From positions 1 to 64,000 of the forward strand of contig JBEAQU010000016.1 of NCBI GenBank assembly GCA_041163745.1: a stretch of 64,000 bases of DNA, given 5' to 3'. The translations under genes were made by a program, and so were the position numbers. Shown one piece after another: positions 36,284 to 44,461 of this stretch (positions are counted from its first letter, which is position 1; each line of letters starts with the position of its first letter). Source of the DNA: UBA6168 sp041163745 (GTDB taxonomy: Bacteria > Bacteroidota > Bacteroidia > Chitinophagales > Saprospiraceae). The notes under the pieces are model-generated. The model ran no database searches. It had not been told where the DNA came from and was given only the letters and a program-made list of their open reading frames with translations.

Positions 36284-37228
36284 ATGCAAAGCAGACGAAT
36301 CGGCGGATTTGACGTACTGGTGGCCGGCGAATATTTGCTGGACCTGATCAGTACGAACTTTACCGATGATTTCGCATCCGTGGAAGCCTTCCGGCCGGTT
36401 GCCGGCGGCAGCGCGGCCAACCTTTGCGCCAACATGGCCCGGCTGGGAAACGGTACGAAGCTGGCTTGCACCCTGGGAGACGACCAATTGGGCCATCACC
36501 TCCGCGCGACCCTCGAACGGCTGGACGTGGATACCAGCCTTGTCCGCCATGTTACCCAGCCCACCACGCTGATCCTGGTCACCCGATCGGAGAACGTTCC
36601 GCACTTCGAAGCGTATCGGCAGGCGGACGTCGAACTCTTGCCGTCGCAGCTGGGGCCGGAACAGGCGGCTTCGGCCAGTCTTTTCCATACGACCTGTTTC
36701 GCGCTCAGCCGACAGCCGGCACAGGACACCATTCTGACAGCGGCCGAAGCGGCCGCCGCCGCAGGCAGGCATGTCAGTATTGACCTCAATTACGCACTGC
36801 CGATCTGGCCGGACCGGAAGGCCGCTCAGCAGGTGGTTTCGGCTTACTGCGGACTTGGTGCCCTTGTCAAGGTGAGCGAGGTGGACTGGGAACGACTGTA
36901 CGGCGCACCGCTGCAGGACCCGGAAGAAGTCTGCCGTCATTTCCTGTCCGTGGGCGCGGCGGTGGTATGTCTCACCCTAGGAGGCGAGGGCGCATGGGTC
37001 GCGGATCGCAGCAACCTGCATTTTCTGCCTGCCAGACCGGTGAAGGTCGCCGACACGACCGGGGCTGGGGATGCGTTTTGGTCCGGCTTTCTGACGGCTT
37101 GGTTGGACGGTGCCGACCTGCTTGCCTGCGCCAGGGCTGCCAGGCGGATGGCGGAGCTTAAAATAGGCACTTTCGGCAATCTGCCGGACCGGGTGGACAA
37201 AGCCAGCCTGTACGAGTTGCCGTCCTGA
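36284..37228 (+). CDS. PfkB-family carbohydrate kinase
   Basis: The 314-residue protein is a ribokinase/fructokinase-like enzyme that phosphorylates a sugar with ATP. GGSAANLCANMARLG near residue 46 and the C-terminal DTTGAGDAFWSGFLTA (catalytic aspartate near residue 260) are the two PfkB signatures. The first part FDVLVAGEYLLDLI is typical. The substrate cannot be named. It runs divergently from glpD and its stop is 15 nt from the convergent PAP2 gene. Confidence 0.92.
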   Translation: MQSRRIGGFDVLVAGEYLLDLISTNFTDDFASVEAFRPVAGGSAANLCANMARLGNGTKLACTLGDDQLGHHLRATLERLDVDTSLVRHVTQPTTLILVTRSENVPHFEAYRQADVELLPSQLGPEQAASASLFHTTCFALSRQPAQDTILTAAEAAAAAGRHVSIDLNYALPIWPDRKAAQQVVSAYCGLGALVKVSEVDWERLYGAPLQDPEEVCRHFLSVGAAVVCLTLGGEGAWVADRSNLHFLPARPVKVADTTGAGDAFWSGFLTAWLDGADLLACARAARRMAELKIGTFGNLPDRVDKASLYELPS

Positions 37229-37247
37229 CTGCCTCCGGGCAGGTCAG
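37225..37247. terminator. hairpin spanning two convergent stop codons
   Basis: CTGACTGCC and GGCAGGTCAG pair with a one-base bulge around a TCCG loop. The hairpin covers both the PfkB stop codon (37226-37228) and the stop of the convergent PAP2 gene (37244-37246). No U-tract follows, so its effect is uncertain. Confidence 0.35.
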
Positions 37248-37939
37248 TTCCGAGCACCTGCCGACCGCCGCGAAACACGGAAAAGCGGGCGATTCAGGAT
37301 GCTGCCCGGTGGAAACACGACAAGTTGGTCAAGCCGGTACATCCCCACGGCGAGCAAGGTGCCGATCAATCCTCCCCAGTAGACGTCCGCCCAGAAATGC
37401 TGGATCAGATACACCCTCGATATGCCTACCAGGAGGGCGATGACGAATAAGCCGGACGCCCGGACAGGACCGGCACCGGAGAATATCGCCAACAGGCCGT
37501 ACAGTGCGAATGCGGCGGTGGTGTGACCGGAAGGGAAACTGGTGGCCCCTGTATGCAATTCGATTCCGGGAATCACCTGCAATTGGGCATCCATCCCCAA
37601 CTGCCGAAAAAAAGCCAGCGGACGGTCGACCTGGAAATAAGATTTCAGCCCGGTACTGACGACCAATGCCGACAGTCCGGTCAACCCGACCAGTACAGCC
37701 AGTCGAATCCGGTAGGTAAGGGCGACCAGGGCGACCAAGGCGAACAACCAAACCTCTCCGAATCGTGTTATGAATGGAAAGAATTGATCTGCTGCATGGT
37801 TCCTCACCCCATTTAAATACAGGATGGCATCCACCCGGTCGGTGCTGATCCATAAGTACCCACCGACTGTCAGGAACCACGCCATGAGGATAAAATAAGT
37901 TTTGCTCCGGCGAATAATTGCCCACATCAGGCTTTGCAT
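37244..37939 (-). CDS. PAP2-family phosphatase
   Basis: The 231-residue membrane enzyme belongs to the acid phosphatase/vanadium-peroxidase-related (PAP2) family that acts on lipid phosphates such as undecaprenyl or phosphatidate phosphates. All three motifs are visible: KSYFQVDRP, SFPSGHTTAAF and SRVYLIQHFWADVYWGG, with the histidines of the second and third being catalytic. Five to six hydrophobic helices surround them. It converges with the PfkB kinase gene. The lipid substrate is not clear. Confidence 0.9.
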   Translation of the reverse strand: MQSLMWAIIRRSKTYFILMAWFLTVGGYLWISTDRVDAILYLNGVRNHAADQFFPFITRFGEVWLFALVALVALTYRIRLAVLVGLTGLSALVVSTGLKSYFQVDRPLAFFRQLGMDAQLQVIPGIELHTGATSFPSGHTTAAFALYGLLAIFSGAGPVRASGLFVIALLVGISRVYLIQHFWADVYWGGLIGTLLAVGMYRLDQLVVFPPGSILNRPLFRVSRRSAGARN

Positions 37940-38083
37940 TTATTTTCGGCGGTCGGTGGGTGTGGCTGCAAACCGGCTATTCGTCCGGCCCGGAACCTCC
38001 CCCGTCTGTAGCCTCTCATACGTCCGCACCCGCCGACCCAGGACCTCCGGCTCCGCAGCGGCTACGGACGGAAGGACCAAAAT

Positions 38084-39208
38084 ATGATGAAAACAACACT
38101 CAAATTAGTAGATTCGAAGGACTCCTTGCACGCTTTCGTACAATTTCCTTTCGACTTGTATGGGAAACATCCCTTCTGGGTTCCCCCGATCATACAATCG
38201 GAAACAAATACGTTGTCAGCTGACAAAAATCCGGCTTTTTCCCACTGCGAAACCGTCCTGTTCGTTGCCGAACGGCAGGGTAAGGTGGTCGGTAGGGTCG
38301 CCGGCATCGTCAACCACCTGGAAACCGAACACACGGCAGTGAGGCAGGCCCGTTTCGGCTGGCTTGATTTCATTGACGACCGATCGGTTGCGGCGGCATT
38401 GCTGGACGCTGTCTCGGATTGGGCAGCCCGCTTTCATTGTAAACAACTGAAAGGGCCTTACGGGTTCAACCAGCTGGACAGAAACGGTATGCTGACCGAG
38501 GGATTCGATTCCATGGGCACGGCGAACACCGCCTACAACCACCCCTATTATCCGGAGCATCTGCAATCGTTGGGATTCGAGCCGGATCTGCGATGGGTGG
38601 AACTCATGCTGTATCTGCCGCCGAATTTCCCGGAACGCCTCACTTCCTTGTCCCGAGCCGCCGCCGGCCGTTACGGTCTCCGGGTCTTTCAGCCCGAGGG
38701 GAAAGGGGCGTTGATCCGGATGACGGACGCCCTCTTCGAACTGTTGCTGGATACATATCAGCAGTTGCCGGGTTTCGTCCCCTTGTCCCAACTCGAACGC
38801 TACACATACATCCGGCAGTACATCCGCATCCTGCGCATGGACCTGGTAAGGGTCGTGGTGGATGCGGACAACCGCCCCATCGGTTTCGGTGTCACCATGC
38901 CATCCCTTTCCAACGCCCTGCGCAGGGCCCGCGGCAAACTGTTTCCCTGGGGGCTTTTCCACCTGGCGGCTGCCAAGCAATGGAACGATACGGCGGAACT
39001 CGCCCTCATCGGTGTTAGGGAGGAGTGGCGGAGGAAAGGAGTGCATGCCCTGATATTTTCGGAAACCGGTCAGGCATTGATCCGGTCGGGCATGCGGACG
39101 GTCCGGATCAACCCCATGTTGGAGACGAACACCAGTGTGCTGTCGCTTTGGAAGGATTTCGACCACCGCATATACAAACGGCGGATGACCTTCCGAAGGT
39201 CCCTCTGA
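38084..39208 (+). CDS. GNAT-like N-acetyltransferase family protein
   Basis: The 374-residue protein appears to be a Bacteroidota-type GNAT-like protein. The first half has FVAERQGKVVGRVAGIVNHLETEH followed by FGWLDFIDD, a typical acetyl-CoA-fold pattern. LALIGVREEWRRKGVHALIF near residue 310 resembles a second acetyl-CoA-binding motif. There is no signal peptide or membrane helix. I do not know its substrate. ATG 38084 and the next ATG at 38087 are equally possible starts. It converges with rmuC (29-nt gap). Confidence 0.75.
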   Translation: MMKTTLKLVDSKDSLHAFVQFPFDLYGKHPFWVPPIIQSETNTLSADKNPAFSHCETVLFVAERQGKVVGRVAGIVNHLETEHTAVRQARFGWLDFIDDRSVAAALLDAVSDWAARFHCKQLKGPYGFNQLDRNGMLTEGFDSMGTANTAYNHPYYPEHLQSLGFEPDLRWVELMLYLPPNFPERLTSLSRAAAGRYGLRVFQPEGKGALIRMTDALFELLLDTYQQLPGFVPLSQLERYTYIRQYIRILRMDLVRVVVDADNRPIGFGVTMPSLSNALRRARGKLFPWGLFHLAAAKQWNDTAELALIGVREEWRRKGVHALIFSETGQALIRSGMRTVRINPMLETNTSVLSLWKDFDHRIYKRRMTFRRSL

Positions 39209-39236
39209 TCCGGTTCCGTCAGACAGTCTCCTCCGT

Positions 39237-40595
39237 TCAGGCCGGCTGGTCGCCGGCGTCCGTCTCCGACAGGTCCCCGGACAACAGCTCAGGCGGCAAT
39301 CGCTTGGCTGTCCGCGCGCCAAGCATACGGATGCGTTCCGCTCGCCCGATCAGGGTATCCCCGAACTTCGGGGAATCAGACAGTTTGTTGCTGGCGGCAG
39401 CCCAGGCCTCCCGTGCCTGTTCCAGGCGTGCCCCGACGAGTTTGAGGTCTTCCAGGAAACCCACGAACTTATCATACAGCATGCCGCTTTGGCGGGCGAT
39501 CTCCTGAACGTTCCGCTGCTGTTTGTCCTGTCGCCAAAGGTAGGATACGGTCCGCAAGGTTGCCAGCAGGGTGGCGGTGGTCACCATCACGATGTTCTTG
39601 TCCAGCGCCTCCAGGTACAGGTTGTTTTCCTGCTGCACAGCCAGGTTGAAGGCCGTATCGATGGGGACGAACATCAGCAGGTAATCCGGGGTGTCAATCT
39701 GATAAAGCTGCTGGTAGTCCTTCCGCCCCAACTCCCGAAGGTGTTGGCGGACACTCTGGACATGCTCCTGCAGATGGCGTTTCCTTTCCTTTTCGTCGGT
39801 TGCCTGGAAATATCGCTCATAGGCCGTCAGGGAAACCTTGGCATCAATGACGAGGTGGCGTCCTTCCGGCAGGTGAATGATGCAGTCGGGCCGCTGCCCT
39901 TTCCCCGCTTCATTCCGGAAGGACATTTGCAGACTGAAATGCACGTCCCGTTGCAACCCCGCCTTCTCCAGGAGACGTTCCAGCTGCCATTCCCCCCAGT
40001 CCCCTTGCACCTTGCTGTCGCCCTTCAGGGCAGCTGCCAGATTGCGTGCATCCTCCCCCAGCTGTTGGTTGAGTTGGGTGAGCATCTCCAGTTCCTTCCG
40101 CAGGGATACCTTCTCCTTCGCCTCGGCGGACAACCGCTGTTCGATGTCCTGCCCGAATTCCCGGATCCGTTCCCGCAAAGGCTTCAGCAAGGCGTCGATG
40201 CGCTCGTGGTTGTGTTCCGTGAAGGTCCGGGTCTTTTCTTCCAGCAGCCGGTTGGCTGTTTGCTCGAACAGGGCATGGGACCGTTCCTGCAGTATCCGCA
40301 TCTCCTGCTCCCAACCGGTCAGCTTCTCCTGCAGGTGTCGGATGTCCCGGTCCTTGCCTGTCAGGATTTTCATGCTCTCGAGATATTCCGATTCCTTGGC
40401 GGTCAACTGCCGGCGTGTCTGTTCCAGCTGCATCGTGAGGTTGGCAATGCGTTCCTGCCAGACGGAAGGTTGGTTGTCCCGGAGGTCTTTCATCCGCTCC
40501 TGTTGATAGCGACTCTTCGCCAGCAGCCGTCCGATTCCGATACCGGCCGCGATTCCCAGTATTAGAAACAGCAGGCTGAGTTGTTGTGCTTCCAT
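39237..40595 (-). CDS. rmuC: DNA recombination protein RmuC
   Basis: RmuC limits DNA inversions and is thought to be a nuclease-like protein. The 452-residue protein has an N-terminal membrane anchor (LSLLFLILGIAAGIGIGRLL), a coiled coil (about residues 25-190), and the RmuC domain with GDWGEWQLERLLEKAGLQRDVHF, DCIIHLPEGRHLVIDAKVSLTAYE and LLMFVPIDTAFNLA. The motif DAKVS contains the putative catalytic aspartate and lysine. It is transcribed away from the large secreted protein gene and has a likely promoter at 40687-40694. Confidence 0.93.
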   Translation of the reverse strand: MEAQQLSLLFLILGIAAGIGIGRLLAKSRYQQERMKDLRDNQPSVWQERIANLTMQLEQTRRQLTAKESEYLESMKILTGKDRDIRHLQEKLTGWEQEMRILQERSHALFEQTANRLLEEKTRTFTEHNHERIDALLKPLRERIREFGQDIEQRLSAEAKEKVSLRKELEMLTQLNQQLGEDARNLAAALKGDSKVQGDWGEWQLERLLEKAGLQRDVHFSLQMSFRNEAGKGQRPDCIIHLPEGRHLVIDAKVSLTAYERYFQATDEKERKRHLQEHVQSVRQHLRELGRKDYQQLYQIDTPDYLLMFVPIDTAFNLAVQQENNLYLEALDKNIVMVTTATLLATLRTVSYLWRQDKQQRNVQEIARQSGMLYDKFVGFLEDLKLVGARLEQAREAWAAASNKLSDSPKFGDTLIGRAERIRMLGARTAKRLPPELLSGDLSETDAGDQPA

Positions 40596-40686
40596 GGTCG
40601 TTCAGTGGTTTGGGGCGGACCGACGGTCGAGGCGTCCATCCGCCAGTTCGAAAAACAAAAAGTTTCGGACGATGCCTCCTTGAATT

Positions 40687-40694
40687 CAAATGTA
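40687..40694 (-). promoter_or_regulatory. -7 box for rmuC
   Basis: TACATTTG on the minus strand matches TAnnTTTG exactly. A TTG lies 24 nt upstream. The start would be about 85 nt before the rmuC ATG. Confidence 0.45.
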
Positions 40695-40795
40695 CAAATT
40701 GTTTTAAATTTTTCCATGCAATTCGTCCTTCTTGTCCGCGACAATGCGGTGTTGCCGTCGATGCGCTTGGCAAACAAGGTGTTGGCGACATATTT

Positions 40796-40825
40796 TTTGT
40801 AACTGCATGGAATGGAGTATATTTG
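40796..40825 (+). promoter_or_regulatory. promoter of the sortilin/BNR protein gene
   Basis: TTTG at 40796-40799 and TATATTTG at 40818-40825 are separated by 18 nt and match both Bacteroidota promoter elements. The predicted start is near 40832, about 78 nt before the ATG. Confidence 0.65.
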
Positions 40826-40909
40826 ACCGCATTTCGGTCACCATCCCTGGGCCGGGTACCGCCGTTCGGTCCGGTGGGCACGGACAGGGACAACACCTGG
40901 ACAAACACC

Positions 40910-43822
40910 ATGATAGCCCGCCTCCCCGTCAGCCTGGCGCTCTGTTGCTGGATAAGCACAACCGCTTACGCACAAACCATTCTTCCCGAGCCTACCGCCG
41001 GTACTGTCCGCCAATACGTCGGCGAACAACGAAAAGCATCCCGTGAACGGTCATTGGTATCCAGGCTCCCATTCAGGAGCATCGGTCCCACCGTGTTCGG
41101 CGGTCGGGTGGTGGACGTGGACGTCCATCCCGACGATCCCACGGCCTTCCTGGTCGCCTATGCATCCGGTGGGTTGTGGAAGACCACCAACAACGGACAT
41201 TCCTTCGAGCCGCTTTTCGAACAGGAGAGCGTCATGACATTGGGGGACGTCGCTGCGGATTGGCGCAACGGCCGGATATGGGTCGGAACCGGCGAGGTGA
41301 ACTCGAGCCGTTCCAGTTATGCCGGTGTCGGTATGTTTCTGAGCCGGGACGGCGGCAGGACCTGGGCGCACAAGGGGCTGGCGGAGTCCCACCACATCGG
41401 TCGGGTCGTCCTGCATCCCGCGGATACCAATACGCTGTGGGTGGCTGTTCTCGGCCACCTGTATTCCCCGAATCCGGAACGAGGGGTATACAAGACCTCC
41501 GACGGCGGCGACACCTGGCGGAAAGTGCTGTATGTCAACGATACGACCGGTGTGGTCGATTTGCTGACCGATCCCGGCGATCCCGATGTGTTGTATGCGG
41601 CGGCCTGGACCCGGACCCGGTCCGCCTGGAATTTCACGGAATCGGGGCCAGGGTCCGGCATATGGCGGAGCGAGGACGGCGGGGAGTCATGGACCCATCT
41701 CACGGACGAAGGTTGCGGATTTCCCGTCGGGGACGGTGTCGGACGGATCGGATTGGCTGCTGCCGCCCGGCCGGAGGGCCCCAGCGTGCTCTATGCCGTC
41801 GTTGACAACCAAACGCTCCGCCCTGCGGCACCCGAAGCCGCCGCATCCAAGGGCCTGACCCGGGAACAACTCGCCGGCCTCTCCGTCCGGGATTTCCTGG
41901 CGCTGCCGGACGACCAAATCGATGATTTCCTTAAGGAAATGCGTTTCCCCAGGAAGTATACCGCCTCCGTCCTGAAAGCGCGCGTTCGGGATGGTTCCTT
42001 CACGCCGGCCCTCATCGCGGAATATCTCGACAATGCCAACGACCGGCTTGTCCAGACGGAGGTGGTCGGGGCGGAGGTATACCTGTCCCGGAACGGCGGC
42101 CGCACCTGGGAAAAGACCCACCCGGATTATTTGGACGACCTGTATTACACTTACGGGTACTACTTCGGTCAAATCCGGGCGGCCTCCGGTTCCCCTGACC
42201 AACTGTACATCTTCGGCGTCCCGGTCCTCACCTCCCGTGATGCGGGCAGGACCTGGACCTCGATCGACGGGGACAATGTCCATGGCGACCACCATGCCTT
42301 GTGGGTCAACCCTGCACGCAGGGGACATCTGATCCTGGGCAATGACGGTGGCGTCAACATTTCCTACGACGACGGGCAGCACTGGGTGAAGTGCAACGCC
42401 CCGCCGGTAGGACAGTTCTACTACATCGCGGCCGACATGGCCAATCCGTACAGGGTGTACGGCGGGCTCCAGGACAACGGGGTCTGGATGGGGCCCTCCG
42501 ATTACAGGGCAGGCACCTACTGGCACGGCAGCGGTCAGTATCCATGGAAATCCATACTCGGTGGGGACGGCATGCAGGTGGCGGTGGATCCGCGCGACAA
42601 CCAGACGGTCTATACCGGTTTCCAGTTCGGTAATTACTTCCGGATCAATACGCAGACCGGGGAACGTACGCCGATCACACCGCAGCGCGACATCGGGGAG
42701 CCTCCTTTCCGCTGGAATTGGCAAACGCCCATCCATCTTTCCCGACACCAACCGGACATCCTCTATATCGGGTCCCAACGTGTCCACCGGTCCCTGAACC
42801 AGGGAAAGGATTGGCAGGTCATCTCCCCGGACCTCACCATGGGGGGCAGGGCGGGTGATGTGCCGTTCGGGACGCTGACGGCCCTGCATGAAAGCCCGTT
42901 GCAGTTCGGCCTGCTGTACGCCGGCTCCGATGACGGGCTGCTTCATCTGTCCAGAGACGGTGGCCATTCCTGGTCCAGGGTTTCGGACCAACTGCCGGCT
43001 GGCAAGTTCTGGGTCTCCCGGGTCCAAGCCTCGGCCCATGCGGAGGGCAGGGTCTATGTGGCGCTCAACGGATACCGGCAGGACGATTTCCGTGCCTTGG
43101 TCTACCGGTCCGACGATTTCGGGCAGCATTGGGTCAGAATCGGAACTGACCTGCCGCTGGAACCTGTCAATGTCATCAAGGAGGATCCGGTTCATCCGGA
43201 CTTGATTTATATAGGTACCGACCACGGTGTGTACGTCTCTTTCGACCAAGGGGCCGCCACCATGTCGCTTGGTACCGGTCTGCCGGCTGCCCCTGTCCAC
43301 GACCTGGAGGTCCAGCCTGTTGCCGGCGACCTGTTGGTGGGTACGCACGGCCGCTCGATCTACCTGGGTGATGTCTCCCTGCTGCAACAACTCAGCGACA
43401 GCATACGACAGGCACCGCTGACACTTTTTCCCTTGGAAAAGCTGGTGTGGCGGGACCATTGGGGTAGTCCCCGGAATGCCTGGTCGGATGCAGTACGGGA
43501 ACCGTCCGTCCGGATTCCTTTGTTTTCGCCGTCCGGTGGTCAGGCTACATGGTCGGTCCGATACGAAGGGCTGGTCATACACGAACAGCTTCTCCGATTG
43601 GAAAAAGGACTGACGTACCTCGCGTACAACGGGGTGGTGAAGGCTGATGCCGCCAAGGCGTACCTGGCCTCGCTAAACAAGAAGACGAAGAACGGATCCG
43701 ACGGGACTGCGCTGGGAGCCGTCGGCGGGAACGGATCCGAGTACCTTCGCAAAGGTTCCTACGAGGTGTTGGTGGAACAGGCGGACGGAATCCGACGCTC
43801 CGCAACCCTGGTGGTGGAGTAG
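40910..43822 (+). CDS. secreted sortilin/BNR-repeat beta-propeller protein
   Basis: The 970-residue protein has a Sec signal peptide (about residues 1-21, ending AYAQ) and repeated beta-propeller blades of the sortilin (Vps10)/BNR type. Repeats with S-x-D-G-G-x-T-W (for example FLSRDGGRTWAHKG, YKTSDGGDTWRKV, WRSEDGGESWTHL, HLSRDGGHSWSRV) run through most of the chain. Such proteins are abundant in Bacteroidota and often annotated as glycosyl hydrolase-like, but enzyme residues cannot be identified. The C-terminus (after about residue 830) does not show a clear T9SS sorting domain. It is the only gene of its transcript, and its ATG at 40910 follows a good promoter. Confidence 0.85.
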   Translation: MIARLPVSLALCCWISTTAYAQTILPEPTAGTVRQYVGEQRKASRERSLVSRLPFRSIGPTVFGGRVVDVDVHPDDPTAFLVAYASGGLWKTTNNGHSFEPLFEQESVMTLGDVAADWRNGRIWVGTGEVNSSRSSYAGVGMFLSRDGGRTWAHKGLAESHHIGRVVLHPADTNTLWVAVLGHLYSPNPERGVYKTSDGGDTWRKVLYVNDTTGVVDLLTDPGDPDVLYAAAWTRTRSAWNFTESGPGSGIWRSEDGGESWTHLTDEGCGFPVGDGVGRIGLAAAARPEGPSVLYAVVDNQTLRPAAPEAAASKGLTREQLAGLSVRDFLALPDDQIDDFLKEMRFPRKYTASVLKARVRDGSFTPALIAEYLDNANDRLVQTEVVGAEVYLSRNGGRTWEKTHPDYLDDLYYTYGYYFGQIRAASGSPDQLYIFGVPVLTSRDAGRTWTSIDGDNVHGDHHALWVNPARRGHLILGNDGGVNISYDDGQHWVKCNAPPVGQFYYIAADMANPYRVYGGLQDNGVWMGPSDYRAGTYWHGSGQYPWKSILGGDGMQVAVDPRDNQTVYTGFQFGNYFRINTQTGERTPITPQRDIGEPPFRWNWQTPIHLSRHQPDILYIGSQRVHRSLNQGKDWQVISPDLTMGGRAGDVPFGTLTALHESPLQFGLLYAGSDDGLLHLSRDGGHSWSRVSDQLPAGKFWVSRVQASAHAEGRVYVALNGYRQDDFRALVYRSDDFGQHWVRIGTDLPLEPVNVIKEDPVHPDLIYIGTDHGVYVSFDQGAATMSLGTGLPAAPVHDLEVQPVAGDLLVGTHGRSIYLGDVSLLQQLSDSIRQAPLTLFPLEKLVWRDHWGSPRNAWSDAVREPSVRIPLFSPSGGQATWSVRYEGLVIHEQLLRLEKGLTYLAYNGVVKADAAKAYLASLNKKTKNGSDGTALGAVGGNGSEYLRKGSYEVLVEQADGIRRSATLVVE

Positions 43823-43829
43823 GGGTGGG

Positions 43830-43855
43830 CTCCGGTCGGTCAGGACCGGCCGGAG
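43830..43855. terminator. hairpin between convergent genes
   Basis: CTCCGGTCGG and CCGGCCGGAG pair over 10 bp with one G-U pair and a TCAGGA loop. The stop codon of the minus-strand 59-residue gene falls in the loop. No U-tract follows, so this is a weak terminator candidate. Confidence 0.35.
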
Positions 43856-44019
43856 GATTTCAGTGATTCCAGCTGACGGGCCATGGCTTCCGCTTCTTCC
43901 ATCAGCCGCGCATATCCTTTGATGTCCCCGGCCCGTTGGGTGTCCCGTGCTTCCTCGAGTTTGCGTGCGTAAGCCTTTTCGAGCGCTTTAACCGGGTCTT
44001 TCTTGAATAGTCCGAACAT
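43840..44019 (-). CDS. small DUF6435-like protein, 59 residues
   Basis: The frame starts at ATG 44019 with MFGLFKKDPVKALEKAYAR and continues through KLEEARDTQRAGDIKGYARLMEEAEAMARQLESL to a TGA at 43840. The sequence is strongly charged and helical, like the short DUF6435 proteins found widely in Bacteroidota and gammaproteobacteria, in which FGLFKKDP and the QRxGDIKGYA segment are conserved. The function is unknown. The unbroken family-like reading supports it as a gene. It converges with the sortilin-like gene, 17 nt away. Confidence 0.85.
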   Translation of the reverse strand: MFGLFKKDPVKALEKAYARKLEEARDTQRAGDIKGYARLMEEAEAMARQLESLKSSGRS

Positions 44020-44116
44020 GTCATTGGTGTTTTCACCGGGCTGGCCGGAAAGGGACGACCGATGCGCATCGCAAGCCGTGCGCCATCCTTCCCGAACAAC
44101 TTCCTGGCAGGTTAGC

Positions 44117-44336
44117 AGCTATTAAATGCGGGTATGCGGTTTTTGTTTTCAACTTCTTCTTTTCCGCAGGGCCGGAAGATGGCCTCCGACCCGTTCCCGT
44201 TCCCGTTTCCTCCCCCTTCGAGTTTCCCGGAGCTGTGTTCGGACCAGAGCCGACAGCCGCCGCCCGCGCCGCCTGAATCGCGATGCATCTGCAACAAACA
44301 CGGGTGCCGGCGATGGCGGAATCCGTTTTAATAGCT
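44117..44336. repeat. inverted repeat bracketing a gene-free segment
   Basis: AGCTATTAAA at 44117-44126 and its reverse complement at 44327-44336 bracket about 200 nt without a gene. Outside and next to each arm a GTTA is also shared. The middle part holds three tandem CCCGTT units near 44190-44210. It could be a miniature element or a chance inverted repeat. No target duplication is clear. Confidence 0.3.
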
Positions 44337-44461
44337 AATTTAACCGCCAATTTCCATATCCTCCCGGCAACAGTTGTCATCAACCAGCCGGACAGGAAGC
44401 GGACGGGACTGTAATAAAATGTTCCGTGCCGCCGTTATTCCGGAAACTGACCAAGAACTTT

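Noticed and set aside
41687..43582. 631-codon antisense frame in the sortilin-like gene
   Set aside because: The beta-propeller repeats are on the plus strand, so this frame is a shadow.
44190..44210. CCCGTT hexamer repeat
   Set aside because: Only three units occur, too few to call a meaningful repeat.
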